Part shown: positions 49,917-60,319 of the stretch, piece by piece
Numbering within the stretch: position 1 is the first letter of the stretch
Layout: the number at the start of each line of letters is the position of its first letter
Assembly (NCBI RefSeq): GCF_900100855.1
Contig: NZ_FNCB01000015.1
Span: 1 to 62,335 of the forward strand
DNA length: 62,335 nucleotides
Direction of reading: 5' to 3'
DNA from: Idiomarina zobellii
GTDB lineage: Bacteria > Pseudomonadota > Gammaproteobacteria > Enterobacterales > Alteromonadaceae
Translations under genes and position numbers: made by a program
The notes under the pieces: model-generated
Told to the model about the DNA's origin: nothing
Databases searched by the model: none
The model's input: only the letters and a program-made list of their open reading frames with translations

Positions 49917-51085
49917 TCAGGAACTATAATTGGTGGGCGTTTTAAGCTAACGTTGTTCAATCTGGCCACCGTTTCCGCCGACACCGAGTACTTGTTCAGT
50001 ATGCGTTTGCCTTCTTCCAGGCTTGCTAAGTCGACTTCACGCATCATACGAAATTCGCAATACGCATTAGCCTGTGCCAATACCTCAGCATAGTCTGAGT
50101 CGTATGTTGGGTTCACCCTATCGGCTTGTGTAAAAGACAGTAAGTGCTGACTTACTGGAACGCGCTTTAGTCCCCACCCTTCAGCCACCAAGTAACTCAC
50201 TTCCTTGTCTTTTTCCAGCATTAAATCACGCAGGAAACGCTCGTCAGGCGTCAGCTGAACTAAGGCATTGTGGCGCTCAGGCGACTTGTCATTAACTGAA
50301 GCCATTGCATACTCGCGCTGCACATCATCAAACAGTTTCAGGTACAACTTGGTCAATGCAATTTTGCCCAGCTCGTGGAACATCCCCATAGTGTAAGCCA
50401 ATATGGGGTCTTTCAGCTTTCTCTCAACCGCAATATTATGAGCGGCAATGGCGGTGCCTAATGAGTGCTCCCACACTTTGCGACGAAATAAAGTAAAAGG
50501 CTGCGTCGATGGCGGCAGCCAGTTTTGCATGATGTAGGCAGGTGCCAGCAAACGGAGGTTTTCAGTACCCACAAAGCTCATCGCAACCCGTAAATTATCG
50601 ACTTTAACCTGTCGGTTACGGTCAATAAACGGAGGTTGGTTCACGGTACGCAGTAAACCAGTATGAAACCAGTCCATCCCCTGAACAAGGGACTCAATAC
50701 GGCGCATAGACGCTGCTTTTAAGCTAAGCGTATCTAACAATTCGGGAAGTTTTTCGGGTAGAGGTATTAGGCGCTCTCGCACATAGTCGCCGTCTTCTAT
50801 GGTTTCTAGTGCGCGATGATAAATTTCTTCATGCAGCTCTTCTGAGACCCTATCGGAGAAGCGTTGGCGCGCCTGCGCTTTTCGGTCACGCTCTTCGTAG
50901 TTTAAACGCTCTACCTCTAGTAGCTTACGACGTTGCTCTTTTTCTTCATCTTCGACCCCATCGGCTTTAGAACGGGCTTTACGAGCAAACGGAAAACTAA
51001 TGAGATAGTTAATAAACCGTTTCTCCAGCCTTAGTGCGGGGTCTTTAGAACCACCTTCCGTGGTATTTGAGAAAAAGTGAAACAT
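49913..51085 (-). CDS. HDOD-domain protein
   Basis: A 390-residue protein with an N-terminal charged, coiled-coil region (about 40-100) and a C-terminal HDOD domain: HSLGTAIAAHNIAVERKL, GMFHELGKIALTKL. HDOD domains are related to HD phosphohydrolases but often lack the metal histidine/aspartate pair; here HEL replaces HD. They usually act in signalling. The location next to a PilZ protein is in keeping with a signalling role but does not prove one. Confidence 0.82.
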   Translation of the reverse strand: MFHFFSNTTEGGSKDPALRLEKRFINYLISFPFARKARSKADGVEDEEKEQRRKLLEVERLNYEERDRKAQARQRFSDRVSEELHEEIYHRALETIEDGDYVRERLIPLPEKLPELLDTLSLKAASMRRIESLVQGMDWFHTGLLRTVNQPPFIDRNRQVKVDNLRVAMSFVGTENLRLLAPAYIMQNWLPPSTQPFTLFRRKVWEHSLGTAIAAHNIAVERKLKDPILAYTMGMFHELGKIALTKLYLKLFDDVQREYAMASVNDKSPERHNALVQLTPDERFLRDLMLEKDKEVSYLVAEGWGLKRVPVSQHLLSFTQADRVNPTYDSDYAEVLAQANAYCEFRMMREVDLASLEEGKRILNKYSVSAETVARLNNVSLKRPPIIVPD

Positions 51086-51154
51086 CGATGTTCGCCTATG
51101 AGTTTTAAAACAGCTTAAGTATCGGCGATTTCAGCGCCTGGCAACAGTTACTAA

Positions 51155-51736
51155 TTATCGTATATAACGTAAAAAATTCGCTAATAGATTATGGCCTTGC
51201 GTGGTCATAACCGATTCAGGGTGAAACTGAACACCAAAAAGCGGCCATTTTTTATGTCGAATAGCCATAATCTCCCGCTGGCCTGTCTCACTTTTGGTTT
51301 CGGCATCTACGACAAACTCTTGAGCTAATGTGTCAGGTTCAACAACCAACGAGTGATACCGGGTGACTTCCATCGGGGTTGGCAACCCCTCAAACAATCC
51401 CTGACTGTTGTGTGTCAGGTTAGATACTTTTCCGTGCATCACCTGTTCAGCACGCACCACCGTTGAACCAAACACCTGCGCCAGAGCTTGGTGACCCAGA
51501 CAGACGCCTAAAATCGGAAGCTTGTCTTTAAAGGCGGAAATAGCATCCAGCGACACGCCCGACTCATTGGGTGTGCATGGGCCTGGAGAGATAACTAAAG
51601 CCTTTGGATTTAAACGATTAATCTGAGCTACGCTTATTTCGTTGTTGCGGAAAACCTCAACCGACTCACCCAGCTCGCAGAAATAGCGAGCCAGGTTATG
51701 AGTAAAAGAGTCAAAATTATCAATAAGTACAATCAT
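51155..51736 (-). CDS. pabA: Aminodeoxychorismate/anthranilate synthase glutaminase component
   Basis: A glutamine amidotransferase supplying ammonia to aminodeoxychorismate synthase (PabB) for folate, and possibly to anthranilate synthase. The 193-residue class I amidotransferase has the nucleophile in GVCLGHQAL and the His-Glu pair in FHPESV, plus [19 protein letters not shown]. The position beside trpS and rpe is that of pabA in the E. coli region, hence the symbol; TrpG cannot be excluded. Confidence 0.9.
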   Translation of the reverse strand: MIVLIDNFDSFTHNLARYFCELGESVEVFRNNEISVAQINRLNPKALVISPGPCTPNESGVSLDAISAFKDKLPILGVCLGHQALAQVFGSTVVRAEQVMHGKVSNLTHNSQGLFEGLPTPMEVTRYHSLVVEPDTLAQEFVVDAETKSETGQREIMAIRHKKWPLFGVQFHPESVMTTQGHNLLANFLRYIR

Positions 51737-51745
51737 GTACCGGCG

Positions 51746-52756
51746 TTACGCCTCTGGGTAGGGCACAAATCCAACGGCGTTATAAACATCTTTTAAGGTT
51801 TTTGCGGCAGCTTCGCGCGCTTTGTCGGCGCCTTGCTTCATGACGCTTTGCAAAAAAGCCTGATCATTACGCATGTCATGGTAGCGCTGCTGAACGGGCT
51901 CAAGCATAGCAACTACTGATTCCGCCACATCGACTTTCAAATGCCCGTACATTTTGCCTTCGTATTCAGGGACCAACTCGTCTATCGACTTGCCTGTTGC
52001 GGCAGACATAATGCTCAGCAAATTGGATACGCCCGGCTTTTCGGCAGGGTCAAAATAAATACGTGCTTGCTCGTCCGAGTCAGTAACCGCTTTCTTAATT
52101 TTCTTAAGAATTTTCTTGGGCTCTTCCAACAGACCGACAAAGTTATTTGGGTTGTCATCTGATTTCGACATTTTCTTGGTTGGATCTTGCAGCGACATAA
52201 CCCGTGCGCCTACTTTTGGAATCATAGGCTCAGGAATCGTGAAAATATCACCGTACAGATTGTTGAAACGCTCTGCGACATTGCGCGTCATTTCCAAGTG
52301 CTGCTTTTGATCATCGCCCACAGGCACTTCGTTGGCCTGATACAACAAAATATCAGCCGCCATTAGTGCAGGGTACGTAAACAAACCCGCATTGATATTA
52401 TTCGCGTGACGTTGTGACTTGTCTTTGAATTGGGTCATGCGATTCAGTTCGCCCATTTGAGTGTAGCAGTTCAGTACCCAGGCCAACTGTGCATGCTCAG
52501 GTACGTGCGACTGAATAAAGACGGTACTTTTCTCAGGGTCTAAACCGCACGCCAAATAAAGCGCTAAACCGTCCAGCGTCGCCTGCTGCAGTTGTTCAGG
52601 TTCCTGGCGAACGGTTATTGCATGCTGGTCAACCAGCATAAACTTACAGTCATGCGTGTCCTGCATATTCACCCACTGGCGCAAGGCACCAATATAGTTC
52701 CCAATAGACAACTGCCCTGACGGCTGACAACCACTTAATACAATTGGTTTCGACAT
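51746..52756 (-). CDS. trpS: Tryptophanyl-tRNA synthetase
   Basis: Charges tRNA-Trp. The 336-residue class I synthetase has the HIGH-like motif [10 protein letters not shown] after [11 protein letters not shown], and KMSKS in [15 protein letters not shown]. Length is standard. In an operon rpe-trpS-pabA (14 and 9 bp gaps). E. coli has gph between rpe and trpS; it is absent here. Confidence 0.97.
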   Translation of the reverse strand: MSKPIVLSGCQPSGQLSIGNYIGALRQWVNMQDTHDCKFMLVDQHAITVRQEPEQLQQATLDGLALYLACGLDPEKSTVFIQSHVPEHAQLAWVLNCYTQMGELNRMTQFKDKSQRHANNINAGLFTYPALMAADILLYQANEVPVGDDQKQHLEMTRNVAERFNNLYGDIFTIPEPMIPKVGARVMSLQDPTKKMSKSDDNPNNFVGLLEEPKKILKKIKKAVTDSDEQARIYFDPAEKPGVSNLLSIMSAATGKSIDELVPEYEGKMYGHLKVDVAESVVAMLEPVQQRYHDMRNDQAFLQSVMKQGADKAREAAAKTLKDVYNAVGFVPYPEA

Positions 52757-52770
52757 TCTTTTTCTTTCCT

Positions 52771-53445
52771 CTACGAACCTGTTACTGCAGCAATTTCATC
52801 ACGCATGGTCTGTATGACACTGGCATAATCATCCGCATTAAAAATAGCCGAACCGGCCACAAACATATCAGCACCCGCTTCTGCTATTTCACCAATATTT
52901 GAGACTTTAACACCGCCATCGACTTCTAAACGGATCTCGCGGCCACTGTCATCAATTCGCTTACGCACCGCCCGGAGTTTATCCAGCGTTGAAGGAATAA
53001 ACGACTGCCCACCAAAACCCGGGTTTACCGACATCAGTAAAGTAACATCAACTTTGTCCATAACATGGTCTAAGTAATGCAAAGGTGTCGCTGGGTTCAA
53101 TACCAGCCCAGCCTGACATCCATGCTCGTGAATGAGCTGCAAAGTACGATCCACATGATCAGACGCTTCCGGGTGGAAGGTAATAATTGAAGCACCGGCT
53201 TTTGCAAAGTCAGGAATAATTCTATCTACCGGCTTAACCATTAAATGCACGTCGATAGGCGCCTTAATGCCGTAGTCTCGTAACGCCTGACAAACCATAG
53301 GGCCTATGGTCAGGTTTGGCACGTAGTGGTTGTCCATCACATCGAAGTGGACAACATCGGCGCCAGCGCTTAATACAGACTCAACTTCTTCTCCTAAGCG
53401 CGCAAAATCTGCGGACAGGATAGAAGGGGCAATTAATGGCTTCAT
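52771..53445 (-). CDS. rpe: Ribulose-phosphate 3-epimerase
   Basis: Interconverts ribulose-5-phosphate and xylulose-5-phosphate in the pentose phosphate pathway. The 224-residue TIM barrel shows [35 protein letters not shown] with a metal histidine and aspartate, [14 protein letters not shown], and LEVDGGVK. First gene of the operon with trpS and pabA. Confidence 0.97.
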   Translation of the reverse strand: MKPLIAPSILSADFARLGEEVESVLSAGADVVHFDVMDNHYVPNLTIGPMVCQALRDYGIKAPIDVHLMVKPVDRIIPDFAKAGASIITFHPEASDHVDRTLQLIHEHGCQAGLVLNPATPLHYLDHVMDKVDVTLLMSVNPGFGGQSFIPSTLDKLRAVRKRIDDSGREIRLEVDGGVKVSNIGEIAEAGADMFVAGSAIFNADDYASVIQTMRDEIAAVTGS

Positions 53446-53580
53446 CGTTATTTATCCCACGGTGTCAAAATAGGCGGCTATTGTAGCAGTTAACCCGAAA
53501 CAAAAAAATTCGTATTGATAACTGGAATTTTTACAAAATCGCTGATAAATTGTTCAGTCTAATGCTTTTGGGGGGACGTT

Positions 53581-53883
53581 ATGCGCTTATCTATAGTTAC
53601 TCTATCACTGACACTGATGGCTCTTGCCGCAGTTGCGACGGTAACGCCTAGCACATTGTTCGCCCAGCAAAATGCCACTCAGCAATGCCAGCAACTTCTG
53701 GCTGGTAGCGAAAACTCTCAGGCGAAAAAAGAATGTGGACTGGCCACAGAGGAAGTCACCTGGGGTGACTGGCTAAAAGGCCACAGTCGTTCAGTGCAGT
53801 TCCACTTCTTCGACTTAATAGAGCTTTTTTCAAGCTCTAGCGACGCTCAAAAAGAACGCTACAAAAACAACTACTCTCGTTAA
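53581..53883 (+). CDS. Small exported protein of unknown function
   Basis: A 100-residue product with a clear signal peptide (hydrophobic to about residue 28, likely cleavage after TLFA). The mature part has two cysteines (QQCQQ, KKECG) about 19 residues apart that could form a disulfide, and a conserved-looking aromatic segment SVQFHFFDLIELFSSS. The ribosome-binding site is strong (GGGGGGA). I do not recognise the family. Followed 11 bp later by the DUF2970 gene, so the two are probably co-transcribed. Confidence 0.65.
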   Translation: MRLSIVTLSLTLMALAAVATVTPSTLFAQQNATQQCQQLLAGSENSQAKKECGLATEEVTWGDWLKGHSRSVQFHFFDLIELFSSSSDAQKERYKNNYSR

Positions 53884-53894
53884 GACGTCAAATA

Positions 53895-54116
53895 ATGTCT
53901 GAACAGCAGGAAAACAACCAACAAAAACCCGGTTTCATTAGCATGGTTGTCAGCGTACTGGCGGCGTTTTTAGGTGTGCAAACCGAGAAAAATCGGCATC
54001 GCGACTTTCAACATGGAAACCCCAAAGCCTATATCATTATTGGCGTCATTCTGACCATTCTTTTTGTGTTTGGCCTGATTGGCGTTGTGAGTCTAGTTAT
54101 GGCATCCGCCGCATAA
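53895..54116 (+). CDS. DUF2970 family small membrane protein
   Basis: A 73-residue protein with one C-terminal membrane helix (AYIIIGVILTILFVFGLIGVVSLVM) and an amphipathic N-terminal segment MVVSVLAAFLGVQTEKNRHRDF characteristic of DUF2970. Function unknown. Immediately followed by a folded intergenic repeat. Confidence 0.8.
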   Translation: MSEQQENNQQKPGFISMVVSVLAAFLGVQTEKNRHRDFQHGNPKAYIIIGVILTILFVFGLIGVVSLVMASAA

Positions 54117-54121
54117 CATTA

Positions 54122-54246
54122 GGGGCGCGAAGGTTGTGAGGGGTCTTCATGAGGACGCCCGCGAGTACTTCCCTGTAGGGCTTGAGTAGCGCCATCCATG
54201 GCGCTACACACCTCTTGAAGACCCCTCACAACCTTTAGAGCGCCCC
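54122..54246. repeat. 125-bp imperfect inverted-repeat element (REP/MITE-like)
   Basis: The outer arms GGGGCGC (54122-54128) and GCGCCCC (54240-54246), then 54130-54154 against 54211-54235 (25 positions, one mismatch), form a long stem. Inside lie the perfect palindrome TAGCGCCAT-CC-ATGGCGCTA (54187-54206) and CCCTGTAGGG near 54171. Similar folded elements with GCCATCCATGGC cores are scattered in many marine gammaproteobacterial genomes, so this is probably a dispersed repeat; it could also terminate transcription from both sides. Confidence 0.75.
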
Positions 54247-54251
54247 AATAG

Positions 54252-56294
54252 CTATGCAGCCTTGATGCCACTATGACGTAGCAACGGCTCCACGCTGGGT
54301 TCGCGACCACGGAACTCCTGAAATAAGTCAGCGGCTTTACGGCTGCCACCGCGCTCCAGAATAACTTGCAGGAAGTCGCGGCCGGTTGCGGCACTGAAAA
54401 TGCCTTCTTCTTCAAAACGTGCGAACGCATCTGACGACAATACTTCCGCCCATTTGTAGCTGTAGTACCCCGCCGCATAACCACCGGCAAAGATATGACC
54501 AAAGCTGTGCTGGAACCGATTGTACTCTGGCGGAATACGTACTGAGGTCTGCTCGCGAACTTCACTCAAAATTTCGCTAATACGCGCGCCTTTGCTTTCA
54601 TCAAACTCGTGGTGAATGCGCATATCAAACAGCGAAAACTCTAACTGACGCATCATTTGCATAGCCGACTGGTAGTTACGTGCCGCCAGCATTTTATCCA
54701 GCAGTTCCTGCGGTAATGGTTCTCCGGTTTCATAATGACCAGAAATAAGCGCCAGTGCCTCCGGCTCCCAACACCAGTTTTCTAAAAACTGGCTTGGTAG
54801 CTCTACGGCATCCCATTCAACGCCATTGATACCAGAAAGCCCAGCCGTATCGACCTGCGTCAGCATATGATGCAAGCCATGGCCAAACTCATGGAATAAC
54901 GTCAGTACTTCGTCATGAGTAAAGAGCGCAGGCTTACCACCCACAGGCTTACTAAAGTTACAGGTTAAAAACGCCACCGGGTTTTGTACCTCACCGTCGG
55001 CATGAACCCGACGCCCAACAAAGTCTGCCATCCAGGCGCCGCCGCGTTTACCCTGGCGGGCATACAAATCTAAATAAAAGCTGCCACGCAAGTGACCATC
55101 CGCGTCGTGAATGCGGAAAAAGCGGACATTCTCATGCCAGGTTTTCACGTCTTTTTGTTCACTCACCGTCATGCCAAACAAGCGCTTAACCACTTCAAAC
55201 AGACCATTTAACACTTGTTGTTCCGGGAAGTACGGGCGCAGTAACTCATCGGAAATGGAATAACGCTGTTGCTTCAGTTGCTCACTGAAATACGGCACGT
55301 CCCAGGCTTCCATTTTCTCAACGCCCTGCTCTTTGGCAAAGGCTTCCACCTCAGCGTATTCTTCTTTTGCCTGCGGCATGGACTTGTCAGCTAAGTCTTT
55401 CACAAAGCCCAGCACTTGCTCGGGTGACTCCGCCATTTTCGTTGCTAACGACATTTCGGCATAGTCATTAAAACCAAGCAACTTGGCCATTTCATGACGC
55501 AAAGCCAGGGTCTCATCCATCACTGCCGAGTTATCGAACTTACCACCGTTAGGGCCGGTTTCTGACGCTCGGGTCACAAAGGCCTGGTACATGTCCTTGC
55601 GAAGCTCACGGTCTTCGGCATACAGCATCACTGGCAGGTAACTGGGGATATCCAGGGTAAATAGCCAGCCTTCTTTTTCCTGATCCTCGGCTGTTTCTTT
55701 CGCCGCTTCTTTAATGCTGTCAGGCAGCCCGGCTAAGCGACTTTCGTCCGTAATTAAACACGTCCAGGCGTGAGTCGCATCCAGCAAATTGTTGCTGAAC
55801 GTCGACGACAAATCAGATAGGCGAGACGAAATTTCAGCGTAGCGTTTCTTTTTGTCCGCAGGTAAATCGACACCCGACAAACGAAAATCACGCAAGGTAT
55901 CGTTAATGAGCTTCTGCTGAGCTTCGGTCAGCTCGGCAAATTCGTCACTGTTACGCAGCGTTTCGTAGGCATCAAACAAGCCTTTGTGCTGACCAACATA
56001 AGTTGCATAGTCAGACAGCAACGGCAGGCAGCTGTCATGGGCTTCACGCAACTCAGGCGTGCTGACAACCGAATTTAAATGCGACACCGGTGCCCACACG
56101 TGCTCTAACTTTTCATCAGCGTCGGTTAAAGGCTCAATTAAGCCGTTCCAGCTGAAATCTCCTCTCGCCAGCACGTCATCAATAGTTTGTCGCGCATCAT
56201 TAATACATTGTTCTACCGCAGGTTTTACATGCTCTGGCTTAATGCTTTCAAAGTCAGGAAGCTGACCCTGTTCAAGTAAGGGGTTCTGGCTCAT
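54252..56294 (-). CDS. prlC: Oligopeptidase A (M3 family)
   Basis: A cytoplasmic zinc metallopeptidase that degrades oligopeptides, including cleaved signal peptides. The 680-residue length equals that of E. coli PrlC/OpdA, and the zinc site HEFGHGLHH near residue 468 is present, with the substrate-binding Tyr region GHIFAGGYAAGYYSYKWAE near the C-terminus. Monocistronic. Confidence 0.95.
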   Translation of the reverse strand: MSQNPLLEQGQLPDFESIKPEHVKPAVEQCINDARQTIDDVLARGDFSWNGLIEPLTDADEKLEHVWAPVSHLNSVVSTPELREAHDSCLPLLSDYATYVGQHKGLFDAYETLRNSDEFAELTEAQQKLINDTLRDFRLSGVDLPADKKKRYAEISSRLSDLSSTFSNNLLDATHAWTCLITDESRLAGLPDSIKEAAKETAEDQEKEGWLFTLDIPSYLPVMLYAEDRELRKDMYQAFVTRASETGPNGGKFDNSAVMDETLALRHEMAKLLGFNDYAEMSLATKMAESPEQVLGFVKDLADKSMPQAKEEYAEVEAFAKEQGVEKMEAWDVPYFSEQLKQQRYSISDELLRPYFPEQQVLNGLFEVVKRLFGMTVSEQKDVKTWHENVRFFRIHDADGHLRGSFYLDLYARQGKRGGAWMADFVGRRVHADGEVQNPVAFLTCNFSKPVGGKPALFTHDEVLTLFHEFGHGLHHMLTQVDTAGLSGINGVEWDAVELPSQFLENWCWEPEALALISGHYETGEPLPQELLDKMLAARNYQSAMQMMRQLEFSLFDMRIHHEFDESKGARISEILSEVREQTSVRIPPEYNRFQHSFGHIFAGGYAAGYYSYKWAEVLSSDAFARFEEEGIFSAATGRDFLQVILERGGSRKAADLFQEFRGREPSVEPLLRHSGIKAA

Positions 56295-56428
56295 TATTAC
56301 CTCAATTTTTTCAAAATGCTTACGGTAGATATTGGGACTTTCCGCTAGTCTTCAAGCGAGTCCCGTGGTTTCTTATCGTATTTACGGTATTATTCCGTTG
56401 TTAATTATTCAGAATAAAGGTAAATGTC

Positions 56429-58729
56429 ATGTCTGACACCTCTTTTCGAACATTACGCCTAGTCGCTGGCGCGGCGGCTTTTATGGCGCTAAGTGCTTGT
56501 AGTAGCTTCGACAGCGAACAAGCATCCGACGACACTGCGCAAACAGACGTTGCCGGTAGTCATCAGTTAACACCTGAAAAAATCTTTGCCAGCGACACCT
56601 TTAACGTTGAACGCCCCGCACCGACACGCTGGCTGGAAGACGGTTCAGGTTATACAACGTTGGAAGAATCCGAGTCTGCCAATGGCCGAGATATTGTCCG
56701 TTACCATCCGGAAACGAATGAACGTACTGTGTTAGTCAGCGCTGAGCAATTGACCCCAAACGGCGAAGACAAAGCATTACACATTGCTGACTACGTCTGG
56801 TCTGACGATGGCAACAAAGTATTAATTTTTACCAATACAAAACGCTCATGGCGCACCCATACGCTAGGCGACTATTGGGTCTTAAACCGCAGCAATAATG
56901 AACTGAAGAAACTTGGCGGCAACGCCCCCGAGTCGACACTGCAGTTTGCCAAGTTTAACCCGCAGGGCACCAAGGTCGCCTACGTTATGCAGAACAACAT
57001 TTACGTGCAGGACTTAAACAACTTCCGCATTAGCAAGCTGACCAACGACGGTAGCGACACCATCGTCAACGGTACTTTCGACTGGGTGAATGAGGAAGAA
57101 TTCTTCCTGCGTGACGGTTTCCGCTGGAGCCCGGACGGGCAACACATTGCCTACTGGCAGCTCGATACCGAAGGCACGCCGGTGTTTACCATGATCAATA
57201 ACACCGACGAGCTGTACCCTACGCTTAAAGAGTTTCCTTACCCGAAAGTCGGTGAAACTAACGCCGCTATGCGTATTGGTGTCATGCCGGCGAGTGGCGG
57301 CAAAACACAGTGGATGGATATTCCCGGCGACCCGCGCCAACACTACTTGGTACGCATGCAATGGGCCGGTAATAGTGAGCAACTGCTCATTCAGCAACTT
57401 ACTCGAAAGCAGCACATTAACCGTGCTTTCATTACCGACATAGATTCCGGCAACGCACAGGAACTGCTGCGTGAGAGCACAGACTCTTGGGCCGAGTACG
57501 TCGATGACATTCACTTTTTGAATGACGGACAAGAATTTACCTGGCTAAGCGAACGCAGTGGTTATCGCCATATTTATCGTGTGTACCGTGACAGTGGTCG
57601 AATTAGCGCTATTACCCGCGGTAACTGGGACGTTGTCAATGTTTTGCGTGTCAACGAAGAAGACGGCTGGGTATATTTTATTGCGTCACCTGAAACGCCG
57701 TTAGAGCGTTATTTGTTCCGCGCCAGCTTAGACGGCAGTGGTCGCTTAGAACGTCTGACGCCGGACATGGACGGTACCCACAGCTACAGTATTTCGCAAG
57801 ATGCCAAATACGCAGAGCATACCTTTCACTCTGTGAATCAGGTGCCTGTAACCAAGATGATTTCTCTGCCGGACCATAAGGTTATTCGTACGGTCGTCGA
57901 TAACACTGACGCCCAGAAAGCGGTCGAAAACGTCGAGAAACAGCCAGTTGAGTTTTTCCGTGTGGAAGCGCGCGACGGCCTTGAACTGGATGGCTACATC
58001 ATGAAGCCAACCGACTTTGACCCGAGCAAAGAATATCCTATTTTATTCTACGTCTACGGCGAACCCTGGGGGCAGACTGTGGCCAATAAATGGGGTGGTT
58101 CGTTGTATTTGTGGCACACCATGCTGACGCAGCAGGGCTATATTGTTGCCTCCATTGATAACCGTGGCACTAAGTCACCACGCGGCTTTGACTGGCGTCG
58201 TTCTATCTACAAAAACCTGGGCGTTGTTACCGTACGAGACCAGTATGACGCACTGCAACAGATGCTGGAACGCTGGGACTTTATTGATGAAAGCCGTGTT
58301 GGTATTTGGGGGCACAGTGGCGGTGGATCACAAACGCTTAATGCACTCTTCCGCTACCCAGACGCCTACCACATGGGTATGGCGCTGGCACCAGTACCTG
58401 ACTTAACCTTGTACGACACCATTTATCAGGAGCGTTACTCCGGGTTATTGCCGGAATCAGCAGAGCGCTACAAGGAGACCTCGGCAATTACACACGCCGA
58501 GAATCTGGAAGGTGACTTATTGTTAGTGCATGGCACAGGCGACGACAACGTTCACTTCCAGGGCAGTGAGCGCTTAGTTAACGAACTGATTAAACACGGT
58601 AAGCAATTTGAGTTTTTCGCTTACCCGAACCGCTCGCATGGTATTTACGAGGGTGAAGGCACCACTTTGCACCTGCGCACCATGATGACCGAGTTCGTCA
58701 AAGAGCATTTACCAGCAGGTGGTCGTTGA
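56429..58729 (+). CDS. Dipeptidyl-peptidase IV-like lipoprotein (S9 family)
   Basis: A 766-residue exported serine peptidase, lipidated at a LSAC lipobox. It has an eight-bladed propeller domain (about 60-480) with the DPP-IV double glutamate segment DWVNEEEFFLRDGFRWSPDG, and an alpha/beta hydrolase domain with the nucleophile in GIWGHSGGGSQ (family consensus GWSYGG), and the His in NRSHGIY near the C-terminus. It would remove Xaa-Pro or similar dipeptides from peptides outside the cytoplasm, in keeping with a peptide-eating marine lifestyle. Confidence 0.92.
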   Translation: MSDTSFRTLRLVAGAAAFMALSACSSFDSEQASDDTAQTDVAGSHQLTPEKIFASDTFNVERPAPTRWLEDGSGYTTLEESESANGRDIVRYHPETNERTVLVSAEQLTPNGEDKALHIADYVWSDDGNKVLIFTNTKRSWRTHTLGDYWVLNRSNNELKKLGGNAPESTLQFAKFNPQGTKVAYVMQNNIYVQDLNNFRISKLTNDGSDTIVNGTFDWVNEEEFFLRDGFRWSPDGQHIAYWQLDTEGTPVFTMINNTDELYPTLKEFPYPKVGETNAAMRIGVMPASGGKTQWMDIPGDPRQHYLVRMQWAGNSEQLLIQQLTRKQHINRAFITDIDSGNAQELLRESTDSWAEYVDDIHFLNDGQEFTWLSERSGYRHIYRVYRDSGRISAITRGNWDVVNVLRVNEEDGWVYFIASPETPLERYLFRASLDGSGRLERLTPDMDGTHSYSISQDAKYAEHTFHSVNQVPVTKMISLPDHKVIRTVVDNTDAQKAVENVEKQPVEFFRVEARDGLELDGYIMKPTDFDPSKEYPILFYVYGEPWGQTVANKWGGSLYLWHTMLTQQGYIVASIDNRGTKSPRGFDWRRSIYKNLGVVTVRDQYDALQQMLERWDFIDESRVGIWGHSGGGSQTLNALFRYPDAYHMGMALAPVPDLTLYDTIYQERYSGLLPESAERYKETSAITHAENLEGDLLLVHGTGDDNVHFQGSERLVNELIKHGKQFEFFAYPNRSHGIYEGEGTTLHLRTMMTEFVKEHLPAGGR

Positions 58730-58784
58730 GAGCTATGCTGTAAACTGATCTTTCGATTACCGCTATCGGTATAAAAAGCATGAC

Positions 58785-58823
58785 AACCCCGTGTCTTTAT
58801 TTGCAAGATACGGGGTTTTTATT
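58785..58823 (+). terminator. Rho-independent terminator of the dipeptidyl-peptidase gene
   Basis: AACCCCGT and ACGGGGTT extend through TCTT/AAGA around bulged bases, followed by TTTATT; 55 bp after the stop. Confidence 0.8.
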
Positions 58824-58867
58824 CAAGATATGCGCAGTTTTTGAATTAAGCACAGGAGTTAAGCAGT

Positions 58868-60223
58868 ATGAGCAGACATTATGACTATCTGGCGATAGGT
58901 GCCGGCAGTGGCGGTATTGCCTCAGCCAACCGTGCCGCCATTCGTGGTGCAAAAGCCGCCGTTATTGAAGCAAAGTTCGTTGGCGGCACCTGCGTAAACG
59001 TGGGCTGTGTACCTAAGAAAGTCATGTGGTATGGCGCTCATATTGCCGAGGCCGTTAAATACTCGCCTTCGTATGGTTTTAATCTGGAGCAGAAAGGCTT
59101 CGACTGGGCAACTATGGTGAAAAACCGTGAAGCCTACATTGAGCGCATTCATGGCGGCTACCATCGTGGTTTCCAAAGCAACGGCGTTGAGTTCATTGAA
59201 GGCTTTGCCAAATTCGTTGACCACCAAACGGTTGAAGTTAACGGTGAGAAAATTACCGCTGACCATATTACCATTGCTACCGGCGGCCGCCCGATGATCC
59301 CTGAAATTCCGGGCGCAGAGCACGGTATCGACTCCGACGGCTTTTTCGCATTAACGGAACAACCTAAAAAAGCCGCAGTTGTTGGTGCTGGTTATATTGC
59401 CGTTGAAATTGCCGGCGTGTTCCATGCATTAGGAACGGACACACACTTACTGGTACGTCGTGATAGACCACTGCGCACCTTCGATAAAGACATTACCGAC
59501 GGCTTGCTGGAGCGCATGAAACAAGACGGTCCTGAACTTCATACCGAAACAACGGTACGTGAAGTCGTGAAACAGGACGACGGTACCTTAACGTTACACT
59601 TTGAAAACGGCAAAACAATGGAAGGCGTGGATTGCCTGGTATGGGCCATTGGTCGTGTCCCATCAACAGATAATATTAACCTGCAAGCGACTGGTGTCGA
59701 AGTGGACAAAGAGGGCTTCATTCAAGTCGACAAATTCCAGAACACCAACGTACAGGGTATTTATGCGGTCGGTGATAACACCGGCGCAGCAGCGCTAACA
59801 CCGGTTGCGATTAAAGCAGGTCGTCAATTAGCAGAGCGCCTATTTAACAACATGCCAAACGCGCACATGGACTACGAAAATATTCCTACCGTTGTGTTTA
59901 GCCACCCAACCATTGGTACCGTTGGTTTGAGCGAAGAAGACGCAAAACTGAAGTTCGGTGAAGAGAACATTACCGTTTATAAGTCTTCGTTCGCGGCTAT
60001 GTACAACGCTGTCACCCCACACCGCGCCCTCAGCTACTTTAAGCTAGTTTGCCACGGTAAAGAGGAAAAAGTGGTTGGCATTCACGGTATTGGCGAAGGC
60101 ATGGATGAAATTTTACAAGGCTTCGCAACCGCGCTGAAAATGGGCGCTACGAAAGCTGACTTAGACTCAACTGTGGCGCTGCACCCTACTAGCGCGGAAG
60201 AGTTCGTTACCATGAGGGGTTAG
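58868..60223 (+). CDS. gor: Glutathione-disulfide reductase
   Basis: Regenerates glutathione with NADPH. The 451-residue flavoprotein has the FAD motif [14 protein letters not shown], the redox pair [13 protein letters not shown], an NADPH-binding [17 protein letters not shown] followed by an arginine-rich loop (VRRDRPLR), and the C-terminal [11 protein letters not shown] with the active-site histidine. It is the last chromosomal gene before the island-like module. Confidence 0.96.
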   Translation: MSRHYDYLAIGAGSGGIASANRAAIRGAKAAVIEAKFVGGTCVNVGCVPKKVMWYGAHIAEAVKYSPSYGFNLEQKGFDWATMVKNREAYIERIHGGYHRGFQSNGVEFIEGFAKFVDHQTVEVNGEKITADHITIATGGRPMIPEIPGAEHGIDSDGFFALTEQPKKAAVVGAGYIAVEIAGVFHALGTDTHLLVRRDRPLRTFDKDITDGLLERMKQDGPELHTETTVREVVKQDDGTLTLHFENGKTMEGVDCLVWAIGRVPSTDNINLQATGVEVDKEGFIQVDKFQNTNVQGIYAVGDNTGAAALTPVAIKAGRQLAERLFNNMPNAHMDYENIPTVVFSHPTIGTVGLSEEDAKLKFGEENITVYKSSFAAMYNAVTPHRALSYFKLVCHGKEEKVVGIHGIGEGMDEILQGFATALKMGATKADLDSTVALHPTSAEEFVTMRG

Positions 60224-60283
60224 TGTAGGAAAAGCATCTTACACACGTAAATAATTCTGGAAAATAGTCAATCACTGTCTATA

Positions 60284-60299
60284 CTGTATGCATGGACAG
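60284..60299 (+). promoter_or_regulatory. LexA (SOS) box before the recombinase gene
   Basis: CTGTATGCATGGACAG fits CTG-N10-CAG, with flanking TA and T that also match the LexA consensus. It overlaps a candidate -10 TATACT (60280-60285) and lies 21 bp upstream of the start codon. This is the position expected of a repressor site. Confidence 0.75.
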
Positions 60300-60319
60300 T
60301 GATATTTTCAGGATGATTT

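Noticed and set aside
54119-54565. 148-codon minus-strand ORF
   Set aside because: It lies in another frame of prlC and extends into the folded repeat. Its C-terminal end is just translated repeat sequence.
60224-60283. Attachment site (attL) of the putative island between gor and the recombinase
   Set aside because: No tRNA end or repeat that could mark the junction is visible in the window; the other end lies outside.
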